From assembly GCA_910586675.1 (NCBI GenBank), contig CAJUJO010000010.1:1-45670 (forward strand): a stretch of DNA of 45,670 bases. The letters are read 5' to 3'. A model generated the notes under the pieces. The model was not told the DNA's origin. It saw nothing but the letters and a program-made list of their open reading frames with translations, and made no database searches. The position numbers and the translations under genes were made by a program. Position 1 is the stretch's first letter, and every line of letters starts with the position of its first letter. Of the stretch, positions 32,005-39,545 are shown in pieces. The DNA is from an uncultured Christensenellaceae bacterium. Lineage in GTDB: Bacteria > Bacillota > Clostridia > Christensenellales > Borkfalkiaceae.

Positions 32005-33054
32005 TTATTCGTCTCCGAAGAGGGAAATCTGCTTTTTCGCGCTTTCGGGAACGGAAATTCCCATATGCTCGTAGGCGCCCTTCAAACAAATTCTTCCGCG
32101 CGGCGTGCGGGCAATAAAGCCGAGCTGCATGAGATAGGGCTCGTACACGTCCTCTATCGTGTTCACGTCCTCGTTGACCGTCGCGGCAAGCGTATCCAAA
32201 CCCGCAGGCCCTCCGCCGAATTTTTCGATGATCGCGCGCAAGAGATTGCGGTCGGTCTCGTCCAGCCCCAGCTCGTCGATCTCCATTTTACGGAGCGCGA
32301 GACGTGCGTCCGCCTTGCTCACCGTACGGCTACCCGAAACGGCGGAAAAGTCGCGCACGCGCTTCAACAGTCTGTTTGCGATTCGCGGCGTTCCGCGGGA
32401 ACGGCGGGCAATTTCATAGCTTCCCTCTTCTTCGACGGCGATGCCGAGCGTCCGTGCCGACCGCGAGACGATTTTCTGCAATTCGACGGGCGTATACATG
32501 TCCAGCCTGCACAGAATGCCGAAGCGATCGCGCAGCGGCGAGGAGAGCATGCCCGCGCGCGTCGTCGCGCCGATGAGCGTAAAGCGCTTCAACGAAAAAC
32601 GGATATTGCGCGCAGAGGGGCCCTTCCCCACGATAATGTCAAGCGCGTAGTCCTCCATCGCCGAATATAGAATTTCTTCCACGGCATGATTGAGACGGTG
32701 TATTTCGTCGATAAACAGAATATCCCCCTCGTTGAGGTTGGTAAGAATGGCGGCAAGGTCGCCCGAACGCTCGATGGCGGGCCCCGAAGTGAGCTTGATC
32801 TGCGTGCCCATTGTATTGGCGATGATATGCGCAAGCGTCGTCTTACCCAGCCCCGGCGGGCCGTACAACAAAACGTGGTCGAGCGCTTCCCCTCGGCTCT
32901 TGGCGGCGGACATATACACGGAAAGGTTTTCCTTTACCTTATCCTGCCCGACGTAGTCCTCCATCGTTTTAGGGCGGAGGACGTTTTCCTCCGCGTCGTA
33001 TTCGCTCTTTGTGCTGGCGAGAAGCCTGTCCTCGCCGAAATCGTCTTCAAACAT
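32005..33054 (-). CDS. ruvB: Holliday junction branch migration helicase RuvB
   Basis: 349 residues. RuvB is the AAA+ motor that, with RuvA, drives Holliday junction branch migration. Walker A GPPGLGKTT begins at about residue 65, and Walker B LFIDEIHRLNHAVEE lies near 113-127. The arginine-finger region TTRAGMLSSPLRDRFG and the C-terminal winged helix (AYEHMGISVPESAKKQISLF) are present. AAGGA precedes the ATG. Confidence 0.97.
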   Translation of the reverse strand: MFEDDFGEDRLLASTKSEYDAEENVLRPKTMEDYVGQDKVKENLSVYMSAAKSRGEALDHVLLYGPPGLGKTTLAHIIANTMGTQIKLTSGPAIERSGDLAAILTNLNEGDILFIDEIHRLNHAVEEILYSAMEDYALDIIVGKGPSARNIRFSLKRFTLIGATTRAGMLSSPLRDRFGILCRLDMYTPVELQKIVSRSARTLGIAVEEEGSYEIARRSRGTPRIANRLLKRVRDFSAVSGSRTVSKADARLALRKMEIDELGLDETDRNLLRAIIEKFGGGPAGLDTLAATVNEDVNTIEDVYEPYLMQLGFIARTPRGRICLKGAYEHMGISVPESAKKQISLFGDE

Positions 33055-33118
33055 ACTTGTCCTTATCCGTTTGTTGTCGTTTGCCCATATTAGGTTGATA
33101 TCCGCCGATCACGACGCT

Positions 33119-33265
33119 CTAATCGATATAAAAAAATATTTTATCCAGCAATACCTGAAACAATTCGTTCTCTATCTCGCCGCTCAGCGTGATTCCGTGC
33201 CGCTTTAAGACTTCCGCAATTTCAATTACGAATATGTTCGCGATCGACGATTCACTATGGATCAT
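33119..33265 (-). CDS. 48-residue hypothetical protein between ruvA and ruvB
   Basis: ATG at 33265 follows AAGGAGG with about 10 nt spacing. The protein (MIHSESSIANIFVIEIAEVL at the start, ending LLDKIFFYID) looks amphipathic-helical. An upstream in-frame ATG at 33301 has no ribosome binding site. It sits in the 275-bp gap between ruvA and ruvB, which are often adjacent in other genomes. No family is recognised; the strong ribosome binding site and clean frame support a real gene. Confidence 0.55.
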   Translation of the reverse strand: MIHSESSIANIFVIEIAEVLKRHGITLSGEIENELFQVLLDKIFFYID

Positions 33266-33329
33266 GATTGCGTTTCCTCCTTCGTACTCCACGTCATTCA
33301 CATATTGTGCGGAAAAAAATTTACTTCCT

Positions 33330-33923
33330 TTACATACCGCGGAGCGCCATGGCGAGAATTTCTTCCACCGAGCGCGCCCCCGCGCTCTTCGCGCGCTCTA
33401 CGGCGCGCGCGCTCTCCTGCTTGGTAAAGCCCAGCCCCATGAGCGCGGACACCGCGTCGTCGTCCTGCTCCGTCGGAAGCGCGGAAACTTTTCCGCCGAC
33501 ATTCTCCCCGCCGAGCAACTCGTCCGCGGAAATCTTGCCGTGCAGTTCGAGGATAATGCGCTCCGCCGTCTTTTTGCCGAGCCCCTTCACCGCGGAAAGC
33601 CGCTTGGAATCCGCTGTGGCGATAGCTTCGGAAATATCGGAAGGGCGCATGGAGGAAAGAAGGGAAATCGCCATTTTCGCCCCCACGCCCTGCACGGACG
33701 TGAGCTTGAGAAAGAGCCCCTTTTCCTGCATATCGGCAAATCCGAACAGCGAAACGCCATCCTCTTTTACCTGCAAATAGGTATAAATTTCGCCCTCGCT
33801 CGCCCCCGAAAGCTTGGAAAACGCCGCGCCCGAACATATGATTTCATATCCCACGCCGTTCACTTCCAGAAGCACGAAATCGGGCGAAAGATATATTACC
33901 TTTCCTTTGAGATAACCTATCAT
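33330..33923 (-). CDS. ruvA: Holliday junction DNA helicase subunit RuvA
   Basis: 197 residues from ATG at 33923 (GGTGG upstream); an extra ATG at 33935 is less likely. RuvA binds the four-way junction and loads RuvB. The N-terminal OB fold MIGYLKGKVIYLSPDFVLLE, helix-hairpin-helix motifs in LTSVQGVGAKMAISLLS and SAVKGLGKKTAERIILEL, and the C-terminal RuvB-binding domain (LMGLGFTKQESARAVERA) are visible. Its start lies directly behind repeat array C. Confidence 0.96.
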   Translation of the reverse strand: MIGYLKGKVIYLSPDFVLLEVNGVGYEIICSGAAFSKLSGASEGEIYTYLQVKEDGVSLFGFADMQEKGLFLKLTSVQGVGAKMAISLLSSMRPSDISEAIATADSKRLSAVKGLGKKTAERIILELHGKISADELLGGENVGGKVSALPTEQDDDAVSALMGLGFTKQESARAVERAKSAGARSVEEILAMALRGM

Positions 33924-33934
33924 AAAAACCACCA

Positions 33935-34150
33935 AATTCTCCGCTCACGGAAATTTTTCGCAAGCAAATTTTGTGAACTATTTCTACCCCATGCCGCGAG
34001 GAGGGTTCCCCTCCGCTGCGGGACTCTATTTGCCGCATACTTGCGGCTTCTTGTCCGACAGGGCGACCAAGCGGGCGCAGGCACAAGCGACTTCAAACAA
34101 ACAAGCCGTCCGCTCACGGAAATTCTTTTCTGTGAAAAGAATTTCGTGAA
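33935..34150 (-). repeat. composite structured repeat array C, between ruvC and ruvA
   Basis: Starts at the ruvC TAG. Terminal hairpins are at about 34114-34146 (GGAAATTCTTTTC with its complement) and near 33945-33976. The core hairpin GCCGCA/TGCGGC is at 34032-34047. The module TCCCGCAGCGGAG...CCTCC is shared with array B. The last GTGAGCGGAGA lies 13 nt before the ruvA ribosome binding site. Confidence 0.83.
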
Positions 34151-34648
34151 CTACCGTATTCCGAACAAATTTGCAAATCTGCTCGTAAAGGCATGACAGA
34201 GCGCGACGCCCAAAGCGTCCGCCGCGTCGTCGGGGCGGGGAATGGAAGTAAGCCGCAAGTGAGATGCGACGACCCTCTGCATCTGTCCCTTATCCGCCTT
34301 ACCGTAACCGGTCAGCGCCTGTTTGATTTGATTGGGCGTATATTCAAAGATGCGCCCGCAGCGTTTGCAGCACGTCATGAGCATAACGCCGCGCGCATGC
34401 GCCACGGCGATGCCCGTCGTAATATTTTTGGAAAAGAAGAGCTCTTCCATCGCCGCTTCGTCGGGCTTGAATTTGTCGAAAATCTTGTTGACGCCCTCTT
34501 CGAGAATACACAACCGCACGGCGAGATTTTCGTCCTTCGGCGTTTTCACGACGCCGAAGTCCACCGCGGAACAATTGCCGCGCGCGTCCTTTTCGATTAC
34601 GCCGTATCCCATCGTGCCGATTCCGGGGTCCAAGCCCAAAATAATCAT
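34151..34648 (-). CDS. ruvC: crossover junction endodeoxyribonuclease RuvC
   Basis: 165 residues. RuvC resolves Holliday junctions as a dimer. The catalytic acidic residues are visible: Asp7 in LGLDPGIGTMGYG, Glu68 in AAMEELFFSKN, and the Asp pair in PDDAADALGVALCH near the C-terminus. It heads the ruvC-ruvA-ruvB-GNAT-queA run. The promoter at 34655-34683 ends 6 nt before the ATG and no ribosome binding site exists, so the mRNA should be leaderless. Confidence 0.96.
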   Translation of the reverse strand: MIILGLDPGIGTMGYGVIEKDARGNCSAVDFGVVKTPKDENLAVRLCILEEGVNKIFDKFKPDEAAMEELFFSKNITTGIAVAHARGVMLMTCCKRCGRIFEYTPNQIKQALTGYGKADKGQMQRVVASHLRLTSIPRPDDAADALGVALCHAFTSRFANLFGIR

Positions 34649-34654
34649 ATCGTA

Positions 34655-34683
34655 ATTTTATACTATTTCCGATTTCCTGTCAA
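34655..34683 (-). promoter_or_regulatory. promoter of the ruvC operon
   Basis: Minus-strand TTGACA (34678-34683), 17-bp spacer, TAAAAT (34655-34660); the ruvC ATG begins 7 nt after the last base of the -10 box. No LexA-type site was evident. Confidence 0.82.
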
Positions 34684-34711
34684 GAAGAACGGATTTGAAA
34701 TCAAGAAAAAT

Positions 34712-34734
34712 GCTTCTTCTTTAAGGAAAGAAGC
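34712..34734 (-). terminator. terminator-like hairpin behind the minus-strand remnant
   Basis: Arms GCTTCTT / AAGAAGC with a 9-nt loop, followed by ATTTTTCTTG on the minus strand. Confidence 0.55.
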
Positions 34735-34755
34735 CGCATCGGCGACGTTTTTAAT

Positions 34756-34912
34756 TTATTTTTTAGAGTAGGAAATACGATACCAATAATCGTCTCCGGG
34801 ATTTCCGAACTCGAACGTCGCGTTTTTACCGTCGCTGCTTATGACGTACGACGTATCTTCTCCGTTTGAATATACGTCGTAGTAATGTTTATTGCTTTGA
34901 TTTGAAAAATTT
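34756..34912 (-). pseudogene. remnant of a small protein gene
   Basis: A coding-like minus-strand frame reads NKHYYDVYSNGEDTSYVISS and DGKNATFEFGNPGDDYWYRI, ending SYSKK and TAA at 34756. It opens directly after an in-frame TGA with no ATG. A neighbouring frame has a short MKKFFKSKQ peptide just before, so the 5' part is probably shifted or lost. A hairpin terminator follows it. No family is recognised. The rest of the 408-bp gap between ruvC and argH holds the ruvC and argH promoters. Confidence 0.45.
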
Positions 34913-34997
34913 TTTCATAATAATCCTTCGGAAAAATATTATTACAATCGCTAAAACCCCGTCAAGTTATTTTTCGAATATCCGCTCCCGTAAACGG

Positions 34998-35026
34998 TTG
35001 CCTTTTACAAGAAAAGCGTGTATGAT
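34998..35026 (+). promoter_or_regulatory. promoter of argH
   Basis: TTGCCT (34998-35003), 17-bp spacer, TATGAT (35021-35026). The leader is about 25 nt and ends in AGAGG before the ATG. Confidence 0.75.
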
Positions 35027-35056
35027 AATAATTACCGAAATACAAGAGGTTGCCTT

Positions 35057-36430
35057 ATGAAATTATGGGAAGGACGGTTCGACAAACCCACCGCCGCCGA
35101 CGCGGACGTATTCAACGAATCGCTCTCGTTCGACAAAAAGCTCTACCGCGCGGACGTTACCGCCTCCGTCGCGCACGCGACGATGCTCGGAACATGCGGC
35201 ATTATCGCTACGGATGAGGCGGAACGCATATGCGCGGGATTGCAATCCATTCTCTCCGACGTCGAAACGGGCACGCTCGCAGTCGAAGGCGCGGAGGATA
35301 TTCACTCCTTCGTCGAAAACCAACTTGTTTCCCGCATCGGGCAGGTCGGCAAAAAGCTGCACACCGCCCGCTCCCGCAACGACCAGGTTGCGACGGACAT
35401 GCGCCTTTACGTAAGGGAGAGCGCCGATAATGCGATAAAGCTTCTGTGCGGACTCACGGAAGCGCTCACAAACCGCGCTTCTGAAACGATCGGGTATCTT
35501 ATGCCCGGATTTACGCACCTGAGAAAGGCGCAGCCCGTCAACTGCGCGCAGTACTTCAACGCGTACTCTGAAATGTTCCTGCGCGATATCGACCGCTTTT
35601 CCGCTTGCCGCAAGCGGCTCAACGTAATGCCCTTGGGGAGCGCTGCGCTGGCGGGCACCTCTTACCCCATCGACCGTGAAATCACGAAGGGGCTGCTCGG
35701 CTTCGACGATATTTCGCAGAACTCGCTCGACGCCGTATCCGACCGCGATTTCGTCGCCGAATATATCTTCTGCGCGTCCCTTGCCATGGCGCATCTCTCC
35801 CGCCTTTGCGAGGACACGATCTTATACACCTCCGACGAATTCGGGTATTGGGAAATTCCCGACGAATATTCCACGGGCTCTTCCATCATGCCGCAGAAAA
35901 AGAACCCCGATATTCCCGAACTCGTGCGCGGTAAAACGGGCAGAGTTTACGGTCATCTGGCCGCCATTCTCACGGCAATTAAGGGCTTGCCCCTCGCTTA
36001 CAATAAGGATTTACAAGAGGATAAGGAGGGATTTTTCGATACGGAAACCACCCTCTTTTCCTGCCTTTCCATCTATACGTCGATCGTCGGAAAAATCAAA
36101 ATCAACCCGCGCGCCATGTTTGAAGCGGCGGGCGGCGGATACGCTACCGCGACGGACGTCGCCGACTACCTCGCCAAAAAGGGAATACCCTTTCGGGACG
36201 CGCACGCCGTTACGGGCAAAATCGTGCGGTACTGCATCGAAAAAAACAAAGCGCTCACCGACCTTTCGCTCGAAGAGTTCAAGAGCGCGAGCGAAATCTT
36301 CGAGCGGGACGTGCTCGCCGCCGTTACGACGCGATCCTCCGCGGAAGCGCGCGATTCGGTGGGCGGTTCTTCCCGCAAAGCGGCAAGAAAAGGGATTTCC
36401 TCCATCCGCAAGCGACTGAAAAAATATTGA
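35057..36430 (+). CDS. argH: argininosuccinate lyase
   Basis: 457 residues from the ATG at 35057, with AGAGG upstream; an ATG at 35018 is rejected because it lies before the -10 box. ArgH splits argininosuccinate into arginine and fumarate, the last step of arginine synthesis. The N-terminus MKLWEGRFDKPTAADADVF, the HTARSRNDQVATDMRLY block and the superfamily signature GSSIMPQKKNPD (about 273-284) are intact. It stands alone, without argG, with its own promoter and terminator. Confidence 0.96.
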   Translation: MKLWEGRFDKPTAADADVFNESLSFDKKLYRADVTASVAHATMLGTCGIIATDEAERICAGLQSILSDVETGTLAVEGAEDIHSFVENQLVSRIGQVGKKLHTARSRNDQVATDMRLYVRESADNAIKLLCGLTEALTNRASETIGYLMPGFTHLRKAQPVNCAQYFNAYSEMFLRDIDRFSACRKRLNVMPLGSAALAGTSYPIDREITKGLLGFDDISQNSLDAVSDRDFVAEYIFCASLAMAHLSRLCEDTILYTSDEFGYWEIPDEYSTGSSIMPQKKNPDIPELVRGKTGRVYGHLAAILTAIKGLPLAYNKDLQEDKEGFFDTETTLFSCLSIYTSIVGKIKINPRAMFEAAGGGYATATDVADYLAKKGIPFRDAHAVTGKIVRYCIEKNKALTDLSLEEFKSASEIFERDVLAAVTTRSSAEARDSVGGSSRKAARKGISSIRKRLKKY

Positions 36431-36438
36431 TCGCAAAC

Positions 36439-36471
36439 AAAAAAAAGCGGGAGTAAACTTCCGCTTTTTTT
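36439..36471 (+). terminator. terminator after argH
   Basis: Arms AAAAAAGCGG / CCGCTTTTTT enclosing GAGTAAACTT; followed by a T-run. Can act in both directions. Confidence 0.85.
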
Positions 36472-36619
36472 GTCGTTTATAAAGCGATCCGAATATACAT
36501 CGTCGGACGAGCGGTCGCGCAATTCTTCATATCCGTTCATAATCCCCGGCTGCTGCGGTCGTCAATCGGAATATAACATGGCATCGGTAAGCTCCCCTCT
36601 GTGAAAATCGAAAACGCTT

Positions 36620-36961
36620 ATGCCCCCCGTATATTATGCGCACGACCTTTACCCGGAAGGAGAACCGATGCATTCGCCTCCCTTTTCCGAAGGAATCGAA
36701 AAAGTAAACGATTACGCCTTTTGCAACTGCGACAAAATCACCTGGAATTTTACGATTCCATCCAGCGTTACGACATGAGACATCGATATTTTGATTATGA
36801 ATGAAGACAATGCAGCCAATCTTACGGACGTTTATTACAACGGGGCCCTTACGAATGGAGTGATTGACCCCATCTCCGACGAGACGATTGATTCGGACTT
36901 AAACGCATTCATCGACGAAAAATGTAAAAAATACTTGCGCGATAAAGGAATAGATTGGTAA
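36620..36961 (+). pseudogene. hypothetical protein gene interrupted by an in-frame TGA
   Basis: From ATG 36620 the frame encodes 52 residues (MPPVYYAHDLYPEGEPMHSP, then FSEGIEKVNDYAFCNCDKIT) and stops at TGA 36776-36778. The same frame then continues for 60 codons (DIDILIMNEDNAANLTDVYY to YLRDKGIDW) to TAA at 36959. A terminator follows at 36979-37001. The coding-like sequence on both sides suggests one 113-residue protein broken by a point mutation, or two small genes, the second from ATG 36797. No ribosome binding site is obvious. The rest of 36478-37085 shows only a short minus-strand fragment (MNGYEELRDRSSDDVYSDRF) upstream of it. Confidence 0.5.
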
Positions 36962-36978
36962 AATAAAAGAGAGAATTT

Positions 36979-37001
36979 CGGCGGAGCTTATTGCTCCGTC
37001 G
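36979..37001 (+). terminator. terminator after the interrupted hypothetical gene
   Basis: Arms CGGCGGAGC / GCTCCGTCG (one G-T pair), loop TTATT, followed by GCATTTTTC. Confidence 0.8.
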
Positions 37002-37085
37002 GCATTTTTCTATTTTCTTCGCTTGAAAAATACAAAAAATATTTTGCATAAATTTTGATTTTTCTCATGATTATACCCCTATTGC

Positions 37086-37114
37086 TTGACAAAATATAAA
37101 TAATATTATACAAT
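37086..37114 (+). promoter_or_regulatory. promoter of the ilv-leu operon
   Basis: TTGACA (37086-37091), 17-bp spacer, TACAAT (37109-37114). The leader before ilvB is only about 28 nt, too short for a T-box or leader-peptide attenuator. Confidence 0.82.
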
Positions 37115-37126
37115 TATCAGAAAACC
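37112..37126 (+). promoter_or_regulatory. candidate CodY box at the ilvB start site
   Basis: AATTATCAGAAAACC matches 12 of 15 positions of the CodY consensus AATTTTCWGAAAATT and overlaps the -10 box and transcription start of the ilvB promoter. Whether this organism encodes CodY cannot be seen here. Confidence 0.5.
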
Positions 37127-37148
37127 TGCAAAAGGAGCCGACATTCCC

Positions 37149-38807
37149 ATGAAAAAGATCGGAGCTGAAATCTTGATCGAATGTCTGAAAGAACAGGGCG
37201 CGGACACCGTATTCGGTTATCCGGGCGGCGCGGTGCTCGACATTTACGACGCGCTCTACCGCGACGGCACGCTCAACCACGTGATCACCGCGCACGAACA
37301 GGGCGCAGCGCACGCGGCGGACGGCTACGCGCGCAGCACGGGAAAGACGGGCGTCGTGATAGCGACGAGCGGTCCGGGCGCAACCAACCTGGTTACGGGG
37401 ATCGCGACGGCGTTTATGGACTCCGTTCCACTCGTCGCCGTAACGGGAAACGTCGGCATCAACTTTTTGGGACGCGACTCCTTCCAGGAAATCGACATCA
37501 CGGGCATCACCCTGCCCGTTACCAAACATAATTACATCGTAAAGGACGTAAACGAGCTCGCCGACACCGTGCGGGAAGCCTTCCGCATCGCAAATTCGGG
37601 AAGGAAGGGTCCCGTCCTCATCGATATTCTCAAAAACGTGCAGACGGCGGAAGCGGAATACGAACCGCAAAAGCCCCTTCTTCCCGCGCACAAGCCCGTG
37701 CGAAAAGGCGCGCTTACGGGTGCGGCGGAAGCGATAAACTCCGCGAAAAAACCGCTCCTCATGATCGGCGGCGGCGCCATCGCTTCCGAAGCCTCCGCAG
37801 AAATTCTTGCCTTGGCGGAAAAAATCGGCGCGCCCGCCGCGTGCACGCTGATGGGCTTGGGCGCGTTCCCTGCTTCCCATCCCCTGTTCTGCGGAATGAT
37901 GGGCATGCACGGCACGCATACCGCGGCGAAGCTATGCATGGAGAGCGACTGTATCATCGCCCTCGGCACGCGCTTTTCCGACCGCGTGGCGCTCAACCGC
38001 GACAAATTCGCGGAAGGAAAGTCCGTCGTGCAAATCGACATCGACGACGCGGAAATCGATAAAAACGTAACGGCGACGCATTCCGTGCTCGGCGATATCA
38101 AAGAAGCCCTGAAAACGCTTTTGCCCATGCTTGAACCCGTGAAAAACCGTGCCTTTGCCCAAACGGCGCAGGCGTATAAAGCCGAAGAAAAAGCCGGAGC
38201 GAAAGCGCCCGAACTCGGGCATAAGATCCTCATCGAGGCGGCGAAGCTCGCGCCCGAAGGGAGCGTCGTGGCGACGGACGTCGGGCAGCACCAGATGTGG
38301 ACGGCGCAATACTTCCCCGTGGAACGCCCCCGCGCACTCTGCACGAGCGGAGGGCTGGGCACCATGGGATACGGCATGGGCGCCGCGATCGGCGCGGCGT
38401 TCGGCACGAAAAAGCACGTCGTGCTCGTTACGGGAGACGGCTCCTTCAATATGAATCTCAACGAGCTTTCCACGGCGGTTACCAATAACTTACCGATTAC
38501 CATTCTGCTCATGAATAACCGCGCGCTCGGCATGGTGCGCCAGTGGCAGAAGCTGTTCTACAAAAACCGCTTCTCGCAGACCAACGTTCATAAAAAAACG
38601 GATTACGTAAAATTTGCCGAAAGCTTCGGCGCAACGGGACTGCGCATCGAAAAGGAGGAAGAAATCGCGCCCGTATTGCAAAGGGCGTTTTCCATCTCCT
38701 CCCCCGTGCTGGTGGACTGCCGCGTGAGCGAGGACGAAAACGTGCTCCCCATGATAAAGCCGGGGCAGACGTACGACACCATCATGACCGAATGGGAGGA
38801 ATCCTGA
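37149..38807 (+). CDS. ilvB: acetolactate synthase large subunit
   Basis: 552 residues. IlvB condenses two pyruvates, or pyruvate and 2-oxobutyrate, using thiamine diphosphate, the first step to valine, leucine and isoleucine. The N-terminal FGYPGGAVLDIYDAL and HEQGAAHAADGYAR blocks contain the catalytic Glu. The C-terminal cofactor motif is GDGSFNMNLNELSTAVTNN. GGAG lies about 9 nt upstream. First gene of the branched-chain operon; ilvN follows after 1 nt. Confidence 0.96.
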   Translation: MKKIGAEILIECLKEQGADTVFGYPGGAVLDIYDALYRDGTLNHVITAHEQGAAHAADGYARSTGKTGVVIATSGPGATNLVTGIATAFMDSVPLVAVTGNVGINFLGRDSFQEIDITGITLPVTKHNYIVKDVNELADTVREAFRIANSGRKGPVLIDILKNVQTAEAEYEPQKPLLPAHKPVRKGALTGAAEAINSAKKPLLMIGGGAIASEASAEILALAEKIGAPAACTLMGLGAFPASHPLFCGMMGMHGTHTAAKLCMESDCIIALGTRFSDRVALNRDKFAEGKSVVQIDIDDAEIDKNVTATHSVLGDIKEALKTLLPMLEPVKNRAFAQTAQAYKAEEKAGAKAPELGHKILIEAAKLAPEGSVVATDVGQHQMWTAQYFPVERPRALCTSGGLGTMGYGMGAAIGAAFGTKKHVVLVTGDGSFNMNLNELSTAVTNNLPITILLMNNRALGMVRQWQKLFYKNRFSQTNVHKKTDYVKFAESFGATGLRIEKEEEIAPVLQRAFSISSPVLVDCRVSEDENVLPMIKPGQTYDTIMTEWEES

Positions 38808-38808
38808 T

Positions 38809-39324
38809 ATGAACCAGTATACGATAAGCGCGCTCGTTTCCAACAAAAGCGGCGTTTTGACGCGCGTTGCGGCTCTGTTCGCGCGGCGCGGGTACAACAT
38901 ACACTCCCTCTCCGTCTGCACGACGGAAGACCCCGCGCTCTCCCGCATGACCATCGTATTGAACGGCGACGAGTATATCCTCTCGCAGATGATGAAGCAG
39001 ATGGATAAACTCATCGACGTAAAGAAGATCAAAAGGGTGGAAGAAGGCGCGGTATACCGCGAGCTTCTGCTCGCAAAGGTAAAGACGGACGCTTCGACGC
39101 GGAGCGCCGTCATCGAGCTCTGCCAGATTTTCCGCGCCAACGTCATCGACATTTCTCCCGAAACGCTCGTCTTAGAGCTCACGGGGAAGCCCGTAAAGCT
39201 GGACGGATTCGTCAATATGCTCCTGCCCTACGGCATCGTCGAGCTGGCGCGCACGGGCGTTACCGCCATTTCCCGCGGAAAACGGTGCATCAAGGACGAA
39301 GCCGATTATAAAGAGAAAATATAA
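38809..39324 (+). CDS. ilvN: acetolactate synthase small (regulatory) subunit
   Basis: 171 residues. The N-terminal ACT domain (SALVSNKSGVLTRVAALFAR, GYNIHSLSV) gives valine feedback control; the C-terminal part completes the IlvN fold (KTDASTRSAVIELCQIFRAN). GGAGG in the end of ilvB serves as its ribosome binding site. A 34-bp perfect palindrome, the first part of repeat array D, begins 6 bp after its stop. Confidence 0.95.
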   Translation: MNQYTISALVSNKSGVLTRVAALFARRGYNIHSLSVCTTEDPALSRMTIVLNGDEYILSQMMKQMDKLIDVKKIKRVEEGAVYRELLLAKVKTDASTRSAVIELCQIFRANVIDISPETLVLELTGKPVKLDGFVNMLLPYGIVELARTGVTAISRGKRCIKDEADYKEKI

Positions 39325-39490
39325 AGGGTTTCGTTCAATTCCTTTGCAAAGGAATTGAACGAACGGAGAGCTTGCGAATTATAATTTACCGATAGCCGCA
39401 CGGACGGTATCGCCTTGTCCGACAACAAGCGCAAGGCATTGCGCAAATGTTGTCCCGCAGCGGAAAAGTGTGGTTTTCCGCTCGGCTAAA
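39325..39490 (+). repeat. composite structured repeat D, between ilvN and ilvD
   Basis: One unit. The terminal hairpin is a perfect 34-bp palindrome at 39330-39363 (TTCGTTCAATTCCTTT and its complement), followed by CGGAGAGC. The core reads TTACCGATAGCCGCACGGAC and on to TTGTCCGACAACAAGC, and the core hairpin GCGCAA/TTGCGC is at 39429-39444. A further hairpin GCGGAAAA/TTTTCCGC at 39460-39481 follows a TCCCGCAGCGG module. Confidence 0.83.
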
Positions 39491-39545
39491 AATTATAGCA
39501 CGCTACCCCCTCCCGCACTAAAATTAATAAATTCGGAGTATGGAT

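Noticed and set aside
486..36778. Recoding of TGA (Trp, Gly or selenocysteine) to explain the two in-frame TGA codons
   Set aside because: TGA is a normal stop for rnc, recJ, relA, leuD and others here, Trp is TGG throughout, and no selenocysteine insertion hairpin was evident.
36601..36804. 67-codon GTG-start frame
   Set aside because: Out of frame with the coding-like sequence at 36620 and of atypical composition.
37002..37148. T-box riboswitch before ilvB
   Set aside because: The promoter leaves a leader of only about 28 nt, far too short, and no T-box motif is present.
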